The notes under the pieces are model-generated. The model saw only the letters and a program-made list of their open reading frames with translations. It did no database searches and was not told the DNA's origin. A program made the translations under genes and the position numbers. Shown one piece after another: positions 19,548-29,038 of a stretch of DNA of 64,000 bases. This DNA comes from Thermomonas sp. XSG (GTDB lineage: Bacteria; Pseudomonadota; Gammaproteobacteria; Xanthomonadales; Xanthomonadaceae), in assembly GCF_014678725.1 (NCBI RefSeq), contig NZ_CP061497.1:806001-870000 (forward strand). Reading direction: 5' to 3'. How positions within the stretch are numbered: position 1 is the stretch's first letter; each line of letters opens with the position of its first letter.

Positions 19548-20162
19548 ATGATGAAGCTCTACAGTTCGCCGGGCGCCTGCTCGCTGACCGACCACATCGT
19601 CCTGCAGTGGATCGGCGCGCCGTTCGAAGTGCAGCTCGTCTCCCGCGAGCAGCGCAACACCCCGGAGTTCCGCGCCATCAACCCCGCCGGCGCGGTGCCG
19701 GCGCTGCAGGTAGGCGACTGGGTGCTGACCCAGAACTCGGCGATCCTGCACTACCTGACCGACCGCTTCCCCGAGGCCGGCCTGTGCGGCGACGGCAGCC
19801 CCGAAAGCCGCGCCGAGGTCAACCGCTGGCTGGCCTTCGTCAATGCCGACCTGCATCCGGCGTTCAAGCCGCTGTTCGGCGCCACTGCCTATCTCGAGGA
19901 CCCGGCGCTGATCGCGAAGTCGCATGACGCCGCACGCAAGCAACTGCGCGCGTTGTTCGAGCGCGCCGACGCCCAGCTGGCGGGTCGCGACTGGCTCGCA
20001 GGAAGCCGCTCGATCGCCGATCCCTACCTGTTCGTGGTCACCCAGTGGGCGAAGAAGACCGGGGTGGACCTGTCCGGCCTGGACAACCTGGCCCGCTTCG
20101 ACGCGCGCATGGCCGCCGATGCCGGCGTGCAGGCGGCGATGAAGGCCGAAGGCCTGCTCTGA
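19548..20162 (+). CDS. Glutathione S-transferase
   Basis: A 204-residue cytosolic GST (beta-class-like, similar to GstA). The N-terminal thioredoxin-like domain starts MMKLYSSPGACSLTDHIVLQW, with Cys in GACS as the likely glutathione-interacting residue. The cis-Pro motif is NPAGAVPALQV, and the ENSAIL-type glutathione contact is TQNSAILHYL. The helical C-terminal domain holds WLAGSRSIADPYLFV, the N-capping-box region near residue 150. ATG 19548 or 19551 are both possible after a GAGG site. It ends at a bidirectional terminator facing prpC. The substrate is unknown. Confidence 0.9.
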   Translation: MMKLYSSPGACSLTDHIVLQWIGAPFEVQLVSREQRNTPEFRAINPAGAVPALQVGDWVLTQNSAILHYLTDRFPEAGLCGDGSPESRAEVNRWLAFVNADLHPAFKPLFGATAYLEDPALIAKSHDAARKQLRALFERADAQLAGRDWLAGSRSIADPYLFVVTQWAKKTGVDLSGLDNLARFDARMAADAGVQAAMKAEGLL

Positions 20163-20182
20163 GCTTCCGTCGCCGCAAGACG

Positions 20183-20212
20183 AAAAAGGCCGCGTGCGAA
20201 CGCGGCCTTTTT
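20183..20212. terminator. Bidirectional intrinsic terminator, gst / prpC
   Basis: AAAAAGGCCGCG, loop TGCGAA, CGCGGCCTTTTT: a perfect 12-bp stem with five T residues on both strands, between convergent genes. Confidence 0.93.
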
Positions 20213-20229
20213 CATGGATCGCAAGGATC

Positions 20230-21384
20230 TCAGCGCTGGTCGATCGGCACGAAGGTGCGGTCTTCCGGCCCGGTGTAGTTCGCGGAGGGGCGGATGATCT
20301 TGCCGTCGATGCGCTGCTCGATGACATGCGCACTCCACCCACTGGTGCGGGCGATCACGAACAGCGGGGTGAACATCGCGGTGGGCACGCCCATCATGTG
20401 GTAGCTGACCGCGCTGAACCAGTCCAAGTTGGGGAACATCTTCTTGATGTCCCACATCACCGACTCCAGCCGCTCGGCGATGTCGTACATCTTCATGTTG
20501 CCCTGTTCGGCCGACAGGTGGCGCGCGACCTCCTTGATCACCTTGTTGCGCGGATCCGACACGGTGTAGACCGGGTGGCCGAAACCGATGACCACTTCCT
20601 TGCGCTCCACGCGCGCCTTGATGTCGGCCTCCGCCTCGTCCGGCGTCTCGTAGCGCTTCTGCACCTCGAACGCGACCTCGTTGGCGCCGCCGTGCTTGGG
20701 CCCGCGCAGCGCGCCGATGCCGCCGGCGATGCACGAATGCATGTCGCTGCCGGTGCCGGCGATCACGCGGCAGGTGAAGGTGGACGCATTGAACTCGTGC
20801 TCGGCGTACAGGATCAGGCTGGTGTGCATCGCACGCACCCACGATTCCGGCGGCGGCTCGCCATGCAGCAGGTGCAGGAAGTGGCCGCCAATGCTGTCGT
20901 CGTCGGTTTCCACGTCGATGACCCGGCCGTTGTGACTGTAGTGGTACCAGTACAGCAGCATCGAACCGAGGCTGGCCATCAGCTTGTCGGCAATGTCGCG
21001 CGCGCCCGGATGGTTGTGGTCGTCCTTCTCCGGCGACACGCAGCCCAGCACGGATACGCCGGTGCGCATCACGTCCATCGGGTGCGCCGACGGCGGCAGT
21101 TCCTCCAGCGCGGCCTTGACCGCCGCCGGGATGCCGCGCAGCGACTTCAGCCTGGCCTTGTAGGCGCGCAGTTCGGCCCGGTTCGGCAGCTTGCCATGCA
21201 CCAGCAGGTGGGCGATTTCCTCGAACTCGCTGGTGGTGGCGAGGTCCAGGATGTCGTAGCCGCGGTAGTGCAGGTCGTTGCCGCTGCGACCGACGGTACA
21301 CAGCGCGGTGTTGCCGGCGGCGGTCCCGCTCAGGGCGACGGATTTCTTCGGCTTGAACGTGGGGGTTGCGGTCTGTTCGCTCAT
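20230..21384 (-). CDS. prpC: 2-methylcitrate synthase
   Basis: A 384-residue citrate-synthase-family enzyme condensing propionyl-CoA with oxaloacetate in the 2-methylcitrate cycle. ATG 21384 has GGAGGA 7 bp upstream; the longer frame would overlap prpB. The active-site histidines are in [13 protein letters not shown] and [15 protein letters not shown], and the family hallmark YHYSHNG is near residue 142. Its place directly after prpB (16-bp gap) distinguishes it from GltA. Propionyl-CoA arises from odd-chain fatty acids and from Thr, Met, Val and Ile breakdown. It ends at a terminator shared with gst. Confidence 0.95.
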   Translation of the reverse strand: MSEQTATPTFKPKKSVALSGTAAGNTALCTVGRSGNDLHYRGYDILDLATTSEFEEIAHLLVHGKLPNRAELRAYKARLKSLRGIPAAVKAALEELPPSAHPMDVMRTGVSVLGCVSPEKDDHNHPGARDIADKLMASLGSMLLYWYHYSHNGRVIDVETDDDSIGGHFLHLLHGEPPPESWVRAMHTSLILYAEHEFNASTFTCRVIAGTGSDMHSCIAGGIGALRGPKHGGANEVAFEVQKRYETPDEAEADIKARVERKEVVIGFGHPVYTVSDPRNKVIKEVARHLSAEQGNMKMYDIAERLESVMWDIKKMFPNLDWFSAVSYHMMGVPTAMFTPLFVIARTSGWSAHVIEQRIDGKIIRPSANYTGPEDRTFVPIDQR

Positions 21385-21400
21385 CGATGTGTCCTCCGGC

Positions 21401-22282
21401 TCATTTCGTCTGCGCAAACAGCGTGTCGAGCTTGTCCTCGTAGGCGTGGTAGCCCAGGAAGTCGTACAGCTCGGCGCGGGTCTGCAGGGTGTCGATGATG
21501 TTCTTCTGGGTGCCTTCGCGGCGCACCGTCTCGTAGAAATGCAGCGCCGCCTTGTTCATCGCGCGGTATGCACCGCAGCAGTACAGGGCGATGTCGACGC
21601 CGGCATCGCGCAGCTCGTCGGTGGTGAAGAACGGCGTGCTGCCGAACTCGGTGAGGTTGGCGAGGATGGGCACCTGCACCGCCGCCTTGAACTTGCGGTA
21701 GTCGTCCAGCGTCCTCATCGCCTCGGGGAAGATCATGTCGGCGCCCGCTTCGACATAGGCCACCGCGCGCTCGATGGCGCTGTCGATGCCCTCCACGGCG
21801 GCCGCGTCGGTGCGCGCCATGATGACGAACTCGCGATCGGTGCGGGCATCCACCGCGGCCTTGACCCGGTCGACCATTTCGTCCTTCGTCACCACTTCCT
21901 TGCCCGGGCGATGGCCACAGCGCTTCTGCCCGACCTGGTCTTCCATGTGCACGGCGGCCACGCCGATGCGCTCGAAGTTGCGGATGGTGCGGCCGATGTT
22001 GAACGCCCCGCCCCAGCCGGTATCGATGTCGACCAGCAGCGGCATGCCGGTGGCATCCACGATCCGGCGCGCGTCGGTAAGCACGTCTTCCATCGTGCTG
22101 ATGCCGAGGTCGGGCATGCCCAGCGAATTGGCCGCCACGCCGCCACCGGACAGGTACAGTGCGCGGTAGCCGGTGCGCTTGGCCATCAGGCCGGCGTAGG
22201 CGGTGATGGCGCCCATCACCTGCAGGGGGGTTTCTTCATTCAGCGCCGCGCGAAAGCGCGCACCGGCGGATTGCGTGTTCAT
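21401..22282 (-). CDS. prpB: 2-methylisocitrate lyase
   Basis: A 293-residue lyase of the PEP mutase/isocitrate lyase superfamily that splits 2-methylisocitrate into pyruvate and succinate. The start at ATG 22282 follows AAGGAGAGG; nine extra codons to 22306 are less likely. The catalytic loop is [13 protein letters not shown] (active Cys near residue 123), and Mg-binding and substrate motifs are [11 protein letters not shown] and MARTDA. It is the first gene of a prpB-prpC unit. The usual partners acnD/prpF or prpD and the regulator prpR are not adjacent; mdh lies upstream behind a terminator. A minus-strand TAAAAT at 22310-22305 may be its -10. Confidence 0.95.
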   Translation of the reverse strand: MNTQSAGARFRAALNEETPLQVMGAITAYAGLMAKRTGYRALYLSGGGVAANSLGMPDLGISTMEDVLTDARRIVDATGMPLLVDIDTGWGGAFNIGRTIRNFERIGVAAVHMEDQVGQKRCGHRPGKEVVTKDEMVDRVKAAVDARTDREFVIMARTDAAAVEGIDSAIERAVAYVEAGADMIFPEAMRTLDDYRKFKAAVQVPILANLTEFGSTPFFTTDELRDAGVDIALYCCGAYRAMNKAALHFYETVRREGTQKNIIDTLQTRAELYDFLGYHAYEDKLDTLFAQTK

Positions 22283-22334
22283 GGCCTCTCCTTGCGAATC
22301 GTGCATTTTAACGCGGGCACCGGCGGCTGCCGGA

Positions 22335-22361
22335 AACGAAAACGCCGGGCAGGGCCCGGCG
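22335..22361 (-). terminator. Intrinsic terminator of mdh
   Basis: On the minus strand CGCCGGGC, loop CCT, GCCCGGCG, then TTTTCGTTT: an 8-bp stem with a T-rich tail, 27 bp after the mdh stop. It implies that prpB has its own promoter. Confidence 0.88.
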
Positions 22362-22387
22362 CTTCGTGGCTCGTGATGGCATACCGC

Positions 22388-23371
22388 TCAGAGCAGGTGG
22401 GCAACGCCCGCGCGCTCTTCTTCCAGTTCGGCCAGCGTCTTGTCCATGGCGGCGCGGCTGAACTCGTCCACCGGCAGGCCTTCGACGCGGGTGTATTCGC
22501 CGTTCGCGCAGGTCACCGGCACGCCGTACATCACGGTTTCCGGGATGCCGTAGCTGCCGTCGGAGGGCACGCCCATGGTCACCCACTTGCCGTTGGTGCC
22601 CAGCGCCCAGTCGCGCATGTGGTCGATGGCGGCGTTGGCGGCCGAGGCGGCCGACGACAGGCCGCGCGCCTCGATGATCGCGGCGCCGCGCTTGCCGACG
22701 GTGGGGATGAAGGTGTTGGCGTTCCAGTCTGCGTCGTTGATCTTGTCCCTCAGCGATTCGCCATTGACGGTCGCGAAGCGGTAGTCCGGGTACATGGTCG
22801 GGCTGTGGTTGCCCCACACGACCAGCTTCTCGATGTCGGTCACGGCCACGCCGGCCTTGCTGGCCAGCTGCGACAGAGCGCGGTTGTGGTCCAGGCGCAG
22901 CATCGCGGTGAAGTTCTTCGCCGGCAGGTCCGGCGCCGACTTCATGGCGATGTAGGCATTGGTGTTGGCCGGGTTGCCGACCACCAGCACCTTGACGTTG
23001 CGCGCTGCGACCTTGTTCAGCGCGGCGCCCTGGGCGGTGAAGATCTTGGCGTTCTCCAGCAGCAGGTCCTTGCGCTCCATGCCCGGGCCGCGCGGGCGCG
23101 CGCCGACCAGCAGGGCGTAGTCGGCGTCCTTGAACGCGACCTCGGCGTCATCGGTACCGACCATGCCGGCCAGCAGCGGGAACGCGCAGTCTTCGAGTTC
23201 CATCATCACGCCGCGCAGCGCGGCCTGGGCCTTCTCCATCGGCAGTTCCAGCATCTGCAGGATCACCGGCTGGTCCTTGCCCAGCATTTCGCCAGAGGCG
23301 ATGCGGAACAGCAGGGCGTAGCCGATCTGGCCGGCGGCGCCGGTGACGGCAACTCGAACGGGGGCTTTCAT
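22388..23371 (-). CDS. mdh: Malate dehydrogenase
   Basis: A 327-residue NAD-dependent malate dehydrogenase of the TCA cycle, of the cytosolic/Thermus-like group rather than the shorter E. coli type. The NAD loop is [18 protein letters not shown] at the N-terminus. The substrate arginines are in [25 protein letters not shown] and RLDHNRAL follow, and the catalytic histidine is in [17 protein letters not shown] precedes the ATG. It ends at its own terminator before prpB. Confidence 0.96.
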   Translation of the reverse strand: MKAPVRVAVTGAAGQIGYALLFRIASGEMLGKDQPVILQMLELPMEKAQAALRGVMMELEDCAFPLLAGMVGTDDAEVAFKDADYALLVGARPRGPGMERKDLLLENAKIFTAQGAALNKVAARNVKVLVVGNPANTNAYIAMKSAPDLPAKNFTAMLRLDHNRALSQLASKAGVAVTDIEKLVVWGNHSPTMYPDYRFATVNGESLRDKINDADWNANTFIPTVGKRGAAIIEARGLSSAASAANAAIDHMRDWALGTNGKWVTMGVPSDGSYGIPETVMYGVPVTCANGEYTRVEGLPVDEFSRAAMDKTLAELEEERAGVAHLL

Positions 23372-23431
23372 GTCATGGACTCCTGTGGGGTGGCGGGGCC
23401 AAGCCCGCCGGAGGAATGGATGGATCCGGGC

Positions 23432-24631
23432 TCAGCTGAGCTCGGCGAAGAATTCCTGGAACCGCGCCAGGCCGGGGGCCAGCTGCGGGGTCGGGCAGGT
23501 GTAGCTGATGCGCAGCGCGCGTGGCTCCCCGAACGCCGAACCCGGCACGCAGGCCACGCCCTTGGCTTCCAGCAGCACGTTGCAGAAATCGACGTCGTTC
23601 TCGATCTTCACACCGTTGTGCGACTTGCCGAACGCGCAGCTGATGTCGGGGAACACGTAGAACGCGCCCTGCGGCCGCGGGCAGACCACGCCGGGGATCG
23701 CATCCATCACCGCCATCACCTGGTCGCGCTTGGCCTGGAATTCCACCCGCTTCTGCTCCGGCACGTCCTGCGGACCGGTGAGCGCGGCGATGCCGGCGGC
23801 ATTCACCACTTCCGGCACGTTGGTGATGTGGTTGGAGTTGAGCGTCACCAGCGCCTTGGCCACCGCTTCCGGCCCGACCATGAAGCCCAGCCGCCAGCCC
23901 GGCATGCCGTAGGTCTTGGACAGCGAATCGAGGAAGATCACGCGGTCACGCAGCTCCGGGCGGGCGAGCACGAAGTTGTAGTACTCCAGCCCGTCGAACA
24001 GCATCCGGTTGTAGATGTCGTCGGCGATGATCCAGGTGTCCGGATGCTTCACCAGCACGTCGGCCAGCGCGATGACCTCGTCCTTCGTGTACACCATGCC
24101 CGTCGGGTTGGACGGGTTGTTGAACAGGAACACCTTGGGCTTCGAGGCCAGCGCCTCGTCGAGCTGCTGCGGGGTCAGCTTGTAGTTCTGGCTGGCGGGG
24201 CACGGCAGCAGCTGGATCTTCGCGTTGACGATCTCGGCGATGTCCACGTAGCTGGTCCAGTACGGCGCCGGGAAGGCGATGGTGTCGCCCTCGTCCAGCA
24301 GCGCCTCGGCCAGGTTGTAGATCACGTGCTTGGCACCGATGCCGGTCGCGCAGTTGGCACGGGTGTAGCCGGTCAGGCCGATCTGCTCGATGTGCTGCAA
24401 CAGGGCGTCCAGCAACGCGTCGGGGCCGCGATTGCTGCCGTACTGGCCGCTATCCTTCTCGACGGCCTGGCGCGCGGCTTCGTACACGTGCGGGCCCGGC
24501 AGGAAGTTCGGCACGCCGATGGAGAAGCTGATGATGTCGCGGCCTTCGGCCTTCAGCCGCTTGGCCTTTTCGGCGACCTGCATGATGACGCTGGGCTTGG
24601 CGCGACTCATGCGCCGGGCGAGCTGAGGCAT
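23432..24631 (-). CDS. Aspartate-type aminotransferase (class I/II PLP)
   Basis: A 399-residue PLP aminotransferase of the fold-type I aspartate transaminase group (I-gamma/Bacillus-like). ATG 24631 is chosen because MPQLARRMSRAKPSVIMQVAEKA is the usual start and GAGG lies upstream; the open frame continues far upstream without family similarity. Motifs include ISFSIGVPNF near residue 33, YTRANCATGIG, FLFNNPSNPTGMVY near 180, IADDIYNRML, and the PLP lysine in LDSLSKTYGMPGWRLG near 240. It interconverts aspartate and oxaloacetate with glutamate and 2-oxoglutarate, fitting the neighbouring mdh 60 bp downstream; prephenate transamination is also possible. Confidence 0.93.
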   Translation of the reverse strand: MPQLARRMSRAKPSVIMQVAEKAKRLKAEGRDIISFSIGVPNFLPGPHVYEAARQAVEKDSGQYGSNRGPDALLDALLQHIEQIGLTGYTRANCATGIGAKHVIYNLAEALLDEGDTIAFPAPYWTSYVDIAEIVNAKIQLLPCPASQNYKLTPQQLDEALASKPKVFLFNNPSNPTGMVYTKDEVIALADVLVKHPDTWIIADDIYNRMLFDGLEYYNFVLARPELRDRVIFLDSLSKTYGMPGWRLGFMVGPEAVAKALVTLNSNHITNVPEVVNAAGIAALTGPQDVPEQKRVEFQAKRDQVMAVMDAIPGVVCPRPQGAFYVFPDISCAFGKSHNGVKIENDVDFCNVLLEAKGVACVPGSAFGEPRALRISYTCPTPQLAPGLARFQEFFAELS

Positions 24632-24719
24632 CGTGGGGAACCTCGGAAAATGGCCGCGGACGCGGCGATGGACGTGGGAAAATAACCCCGTGATGTTAGC
24701 ACAGCGCCCCTCCCCGCCC

Positions 24720-25424
24720 ATGCCCGCCCGACGCCGGGAAACGCAGTGGCGCCGGTGCCTGTGGCTGCCCATGGCGCTGCTGGCGACCGTGCTTTCGGGC
24801 TGTGCCTCCGGGACGCCGGAGCGCCCCGACGCGATCGCCGCGGAAGCCTTCCAGATACGCGGCCGGGTCGCCCTGGCCGCGCCCGACATCGAGATTTCCG
24901 AGCGCCACCACGACGGCGCCACGCTCCCGCGCGGAGAATGGACCGCGGCTGCACGTCTGCTATGCGCGCAGGCAGCCCATGAGGTATTGGGCCAGCAGGC
25001 CATCACCACGGTCGATTACGGGCCGGTCGGCGCTCCCCGGCTGCGGGAGCATCTGCTGGCGGCCCAGGGAACTGCATCCGCCTCGGGTGACGATATCGGC
25101 GCGGCCGCGCTGCAGGGGGAGACCACGCCGCTATACAGCGCCACCGGCGCCGACTACGGCCTGTTCATGCAATTGCGCGGCAGCCACGCCAGCAGCGGCC
25201 GGACCGCGGTGCGTGCGGCGGGGCGCTTGCTGCTGGGCGCCGATATCGGCGGCGACACCTTGGACGCGGAGGCATGGCTGGTGGACCTGCGCTCGGGGCG
25301 GGTGGTCTGGCGACACCGGCAGTCCGGTCCGGCAGGCGATCTGCGTACGCTCGACGGCGCGCGCAGGGCCGTGGCGGCGTTGCTGACGGGCCTGCACGGC
25401 CAGGCGCCGGCGGCCGGAAACTGA
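24720..25424 (+). CDS. Hypothetical lipoprotein
   Basis: A 234-residue predicted lipoprotein. The basic N-terminus (MPARRRETQWRR) precedes a hydrophobic stretch, LWLPMALLATVLSGC, where LSGC is a lipobox with Cys at residue 28. The mature part contains LLCAQAAHEVLGQQAITTVDYG, then alternating hydrophobic strands such as DYGLFMQLRGSH and RLLLGADIGGDTLDAEAWLVDLRSG. I do not recognise a characterised family; the two-part layout resembles conserved envelope lipoproteins of unknown role. An in-frame ATG at 24693 is an alternative start, and neither has a good ribosome binding site. It is divergent from the aminotransferase gene and convergent with ppiB. Confidence 0.75.
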   Translation: MPARRRETQWRRCLWLPMALLATVLSGCASGTPERPDAIAAEAFQIRGRVALAAPDIEISERHHDGATLPRGEWTAAARLLCAQAAHEVLGQQAITTVDYGPVGAPRLREHLLAAQGTASASGDDIGAAALQGETTPLYSATGADYGLFMQLRGSHASSGRTAVRAAGRLLLGADIGGDTLDAEAWLVDLRSGRVVWRHRQSGPAGDLRTLDGARRAVAALLTGLHGQAPAAGN

Positions 25425-25464
25425 CCCTGTCCGCACGGCTGCACCGCCCACACGAGCCAGGACA

Positions 25465-25493
25465 GCGGCGTGGCATCGATTCCGCCACGCCGC
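25465..25493. terminator. Perfect 10-bp hairpin between convergent genes
   Basis: GCGGCGTGGC and GCCACGCCGC with a 9-nt loop lie between the lipoprotein and ppiB stop codons. There is no T-run, so it may act as a 3'-end stabiliser or Rho-assisted terminator rather than a classic intrinsic terminator. Confidence 0.55.
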
Positions 25494-25506
25494 AATCCAC
25501 AGGCCG

Positions 25507-26001
25507 TCAGGCGGCCAGGATCCTGTTCCACTCCGCCACGCGGTCGGCCTTGGCGGCCAGCGCGGCATCGGCGTCACCCTCGATCTTCACCGACTTGATG
25601 ACGTCGCCCTGCTGGACGGCATCGACCACCTCGATCCCTTCGATGACCTTGCCGAACACGGTGTGCTTGCCGTCCAGCCAGCCGCAGGGCACGTGGGTGA
25701 TGAAGAACTGGCTGCCGTTGGTGTTGGGGCCGGCGTTGGCCATCGACAGGACGCCCCGCTCATGGCCAAGGCCGTTGTTGGCCTCGTCCTCGAAGCGGTA
25801 GCCCGGGCCGCCGCGGCCGGAGCCTTCGGGGCAGCCGCCCTGGATCATGAAATCGGCGATCACGCGGTGGAAATTCAGCCCGTCGTAGAAGCCGCGCTTG
25901 GCCAGGTTGACGAAATTGGCCACCGTCAGCGGGGCCTTGTCGGCGGCAAGCTCGACCTTGATCAGGCCGCGGTCGGTGTCGAAATTGGCGATCAGGCTCA
26001 T
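25507..26001 (-). CDS. ppiB: Cyclophilin-type peptidyl-prolyl isomerase
   Basis: A 164-residue cytoplasmic cyclophilin that speeds cis-trans isomerisation of X-Pro bonds during folding. ATG 26001 is chosen because GGAG ends 9 bp before it; the ATG at 26010 abuts the GGAG and would be poorly placed. Core motifs are [23 protein letters not shown] (catalytic Arg in FHRV), [17 protein letters not shown], and [15 protein letters not shown]. There is no signal peptide, so it is PpiB- rather than PpiA-like. It is divergent from typA, with promoter-like sequences overlapping at about 26040. Confidence 0.95.
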   Translation of the reverse strand: MSLIANFDTDRGLIKVELAADKAPLTVANFVNLAKRGFYDGLNFHRVIADFMIQGGCPEGSGRGGPGYRFEDEANNGLGHERGVLSMANAGPNTNGSQFFITHVPCGWLDGKHTVFGKVIEGIEVVDAVQQGDVIKSVKIEGDADAALAAKADRVAEWNRILAA

Positions 26002-26042
26002 TCTGTTCATCTCCGGATGCCCGGACGGGCATATGAACCCTA

Positions 26043-26048
26043 TATAAT
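26043..26048 (+). promoter_or_regulatory. -10 element for typA
   Basis: A consensus TATAAT lies 80 bp before the typA start. No good -35 is present at 16-18 bp. The minus strand at the same place reads TATTAT, which could serve ppiB. Confidence 0.5.
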
Positions 26049-26128
26049 AGCCGGCTTCCCATCCGTCATTTCCGCGCCCTGCCGTCTCGTAGACGGTACC
26101 CGGGTGCGGTTTCCACGAGCCCTTCCGA

Positions 26129-27958
26129 ATGTCCGTCGAACGCCTCCGCAACATCGCCATCGTCGCCCACGTCGACCATGGCAAGACCACCCTCGTCGAT
26201 TGCCTGCTGAAGCAGTCCGGCACCCTCAACGAGCGCACGGTGCTGGCCGAACGCGTGATGGACAGCAACGACCAGGAAAAGGAGCGCGGCATCACCATCC
26301 TGGCCAAGAACACCGCCATCACCTGGCAGGGCAACCGCATCAACATCGTCGACACCCCCGGCCACGCCGACTTCGGCGGCGAAGTCGAGCGCGTGCTGTC
26401 GATGGTGGATTCCGTGCTGATCCTGGTCGACGCGATGGACGGCCCGATGCCGCAGACCCGCTTCGTCACCCAGAAGGCGTTCGCGATGGGCTTCAAGCCG
26501 ATCGTGGTGGTCAACAAGGTCGACCGTCCCGGCGCGCGCCCGGACTGGGTGATCGACCAGGTGTTCGACCTGTTCGACAAGCTCGGCGCCACCAACGAAC
26601 AGCTCGACTTCCCGATCGTCTATGCTTCCGGCCTGAATGGCTATGCCGGCATGGAAGACACCGTGCGCAGCGGCGACATGACCCCGCTTTACGAGGCGAT
26701 CATGAAGTACGTGCCGGCCCCGGAAGTGGAAGCCGAAGGCCCGTTCCAGATGCGCATCTCGCAGCTGGACTACAACAATTTCGTCGGCGTCATCGGCATT
26801 GGCCGCATCCAGCGCGGCACCCTGAAGAAGAACATGCCGGTCACCGTGATCGACCGCGAGGGCAAGAAGCGCCAGGGCAAGGTGCTGCAGGTGCTGGGCT
26901 TCATGGGCCTGGAGCGGATCGAGCAGGACAGCGCGGAGGCCGGCGACATCGTCGCCATCTCCGGCATTTCCGAGCTGTCCATCTCCGACACCGTGTGCTC
27001 GGTCGACATGCCCGAAGCGCTGCCGGCGCTGACCGTGGACGAGCCCACCATCTCGATGACCTTCCAGGTCAACAACTCGCCGTTCGCCGGCCACAAGGAA
27101 CTGTCCGGCGGCAAGTTCCTGACCAGCCGCCAGCTCAAGGACCGGCTGGAGCGCGAGACCGTGCACAACGTGGCGCTGAAGGTCGAGCAGCTGGAGGACG
27201 CCGACAAGTTCCTGGTCTCCGGCCGCGGCGAGCTGCATCTGTCGGTGCTGATCGAGAACATGCGCCGCGAGGGCTACGAACTGGCGGTGTCGCGCCCCGA
27301 GGTCATCATCAAGGAAATCGACGGCCAGCTGATGGAGCCGATCGAGCAGCTCGTCGTCGACGTCGAGGAAATCCACCAGGGCGGCGTGATGGAGAAGCTG
27401 GGCACCCGCAAGGGCCAGCTGAAGAACATGGAATCCGACGGCAAGGGCCGCGTGCGCCTGGACTACATGATCCCGGCGCGCGGCCTGATCGGCTTCCAGA
27501 ACGAGTTCAAGACCCTGACCCAGGGCTCGGGCCTGCTGTTCCACGTGTTCGACCACTACGGCCCGAAGGAAACCGGCGCCATCGCCAAGCGCCTCAACGG
27601 CGTGATGATCGCCAATGCCGCCGGCCCGACCCCCGCCTATTCGCTGGGCCCGCTGCAGGAACGCGGCAAGCTGTTCGCCGCCGAGGGCGACCAGGTCTAT
27701 GAAGGCCAGCTGGTCGGCATCCACAGCAAGGACAACGACCTCACCGTCAACGTCATCAAGACCAAGCCGCTGACCAACATGCGCGCCTCCGGCAAGGACG
27801 ACGCGATCCAGCTGACCCCGGCCACCAAGTTCTCGCTGGAACAGGCGCTGGACTTCATCGACGACGACGAGCTGGTCGAGATCACGCCGAAGGAAATCCG
27901 CCTGCGCAAGAAGCTGCTGACCGAGAGCGACCGCAAGCGGGCCAGCCGCGCGGCGTAA
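26129..27958 (+). CDS. typA: Translational GTPase TypA/BipA
   Basis: A 609-residue ribosome-associated GTPase related to EF-G, involved in 50S assembly and stress or low-temperature growth. The G motifs are in order: G1 AHVDHGKTT (residues 13-21), G2 with RGIT, G3 [11 protein letters not shown]4 [11 protein letters not shown]-like domains III and V and the BipA-specific C-terminal domain follow, the latter containing [10 protein letters not shown] and [15 protein letters not shown]. Length agrees with E. coli BipA (607). The Shine-Dalgarno is weak. Downstream, thpR starts 15 bp after the stop and is probably cotranscribed. Confidence 0.97.
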   Translation: MSVERLRNIAIVAHVDHGKTTLVDCLLKQSGTLNERTVLAERVMDSNDQEKERGITILAKNTAITWQGNRINIVDTPGHADFGGEVERVLSMVDSVLILVDAMDGPMPQTRFVTQKAFAMGFKPIVVVNKVDRPGARPDWVIDQVFDLFDKLGATNEQLDFPIVYASGLNGYAGMEDTVRSGDMTPLYEAIMKYVPAPEVEAEGPFQMRISQLDYNNFVGVIGIGRIQRGTLKKNMPVTVIDREGKKRQGKVLQVLGFMGLERIEQDSAEAGDIVAISGISELSISDTVCSVDMPEALPALTVDEPTISMTFQVNNSPFAGHKELSGGKFLTSRQLKDRLERETVHNVALKVEQLEDADKFLVSGRGELHLSVLIENMRREGYELAVSRPEVIIKEIDGQLMEPIEQLVVDVEEIHQGGVMEKLGTRKGQLKNMESDGKGRVRLDYMIPARGLIGFQNEFKTLTQGSGLLFHVFDHYGPKETGAIAKRLNGVMIANAAGPTPAYSLGPLQERGKLFAAEGDQVYEGQLVGIHSKDNDLTVNVIKTKPLTNMRASGKDDAIQLTPATKFSLEQALDFIDDDELVEITPKEIRLRKKLLTESDRKRASRAA

Positions 27959-27973
27959 CCCGCGGCCTGCCGC

Positions 27974-28516
27974 ATGAGCGTCTTCCTGGGCTGGCTGCCG
28001 GATGCGGCCACGCAGGCCGCGCTTGCCGACCTCCGCCTGCGGGTGGAGGCGGCGTTGCCTGCCGACGCACCGCGCCACGACTGGCGCAGGCCGGCGCAGT
28101 GGCACATGACCCTGCGCTACCTCGGCGAGCGCATCGACGAAGCGCAGCGCGCACGCGTCGAATCGGCGATGGCCGGATTCGCGGCCGCAATCGCGCCGGC
28201 CGACGCCTCGATCACCGGCGCCCAGTACTGGCCGCATGCGCGCGTGCTGGTGGCGAAGATCGACGCTTCACCTGCACTGAAGGCGCTGCTGAAACAACTG
28301 GAAGCCGATGCGCAAGGCAGCGGCTTCATGAAGGAGCGCGCGCAGACCGCGCACATCACCCTCGCCTACCTGCCTCGGGGCGCCACGCCGCCGGCGTTGG
28401 CCGGCCTCGACGCCAACACCCCGTTGCAGGTCGGGAGGATCGATCTGCTGCAGACTGTTCCCGGCGGCTACGACGCCCTTGCTTCGTGGCCGCTGGCCGG
28501 CCGGGGCGACGCATGA
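27974..28516 (+). CDS. thpR: RNA 2',3'-cyclic phosphodiesterase (2'-5' RNA ligase family)
   Basis: A 180-residue 2H phosphoesterase. The two catalytic HxT motifs are HMTLRYLG near residue 44 and HITLAYLP near 124, spaced as in ThpR/LigT, which opens 2',3'-cyclic phosphates and can join 2'-5' RNA ends in vitro. It is closely spaced after typA and its stop overlaps the start of the DUF2127 gene (ATGA), so the three genes likely form one transcript. Physiological substrates are unknown. Confidence 0.9.
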   Translation: MSVFLGWLPDAATQAALADLRLRVEAALPADAPRHDWRRPAQWHMTLRYLGERIDEAQRARVESAMAGFAAAIAPADASITGAQYWPHARVLVAKIDASPALKALLKQLEADAQGSGFMKERAQTAHITLAYLPRGATPPALAGLDANTPLQVGRIDLLQTVPGGYDALASWPLAGRGDA

Positions 28517-28977
28517 GCGCCGGCCCGCGCGCCAGCGCTGCCGAAGCGCATCGTGGCCTGCATGCTGTGGCGCTGTTCGAAGCGGCCAAAGGCGTGCTGG
28601 CGCTGCTGGCAGCCACCGGGATGGAGTGGCTGGGCCCGGCGCCGCTGCAGCGCGCACTGGATGCGCTGCTGGCGCTGCTGCATCTGGATCCCGCGCACGG
28701 CAGCCCGGCTTGGCTGGCGCATGCGCTCAATCCCGATGCCGTGCACCTGGCCGCGGCGGTTGCCGTGCTGTACGGCGCGGTGCGCCTTGCCGAGGCGTGG
28801 GGGCTCTGGCGCGCCAAGGCCTGGGCGTCATGGCTGGGCCTGTCCGCCGCGCTGTACCTGCCGTTCGACCTGTATGCCTTCGCCCTGCATCGCCACTGGC
28901 TGGAAGCAGCGGCCGTGGTGATCAATCTGGTGGTGGTCTGGGTCCTGGCGCGCGACCTGTTCAAGCGGCGCCGCTGA
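28513..28977 (+). CDS. DUF2127 membrane protein
   Basis: A 154-residue integral membrane protein of family DUF2127. The start overlaps the thpR stop in an ATGA junction, indicating translational coupling. Several hydrophobic segments are visible: LHAVALFEAAKGVLALLAAT near residues 17-36, AVHLAAAVAVLYGAVRLAEA near 76, ASWLGLSAALYLPFDLYAFA near 98-117, and EAAAVVINLVVVWVLARDLF near 129-148. It ends in a basic KRRR. The EAAKG motif in the first helix is typical of the family. The function is unknown. Confidence 0.85.
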   Translation: MSAGPRASAAEAHRGLHAVALFEAAKGVLALLAATGMEWLGPAPLQRALDALLALLHLDPAHGSPAWLAHALNPDAVHLAAAVAVLYGAVRLAEAWGLWRAKAWASWLGLSAALYLPFDLYAFALHRHWLEAAAVVINLVVVWVLARDLFKRRR

Positions 28978-29038
28978 GGCGGATTGCCCACAGCGCCGGG
29001 GCGGGCGATGCTTGCGCATCCTCCCGGGAGTCCCGCCG

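Noticed and set aside
24634-25009. N-terminal extension of the aminotransferase to 25009
   Set aside because: The added 126 residues overlap the divergent lipoprotein gene and look like its antisense; family similarity begins at MPQLARR with a ribosome binding site upstream.
26002-26595. N-terminal extension of the cyclophilin frame
   Set aside because: It is antisense to typA; the cyclophilin begins at MSLIANFD with GGAG at the right distance.
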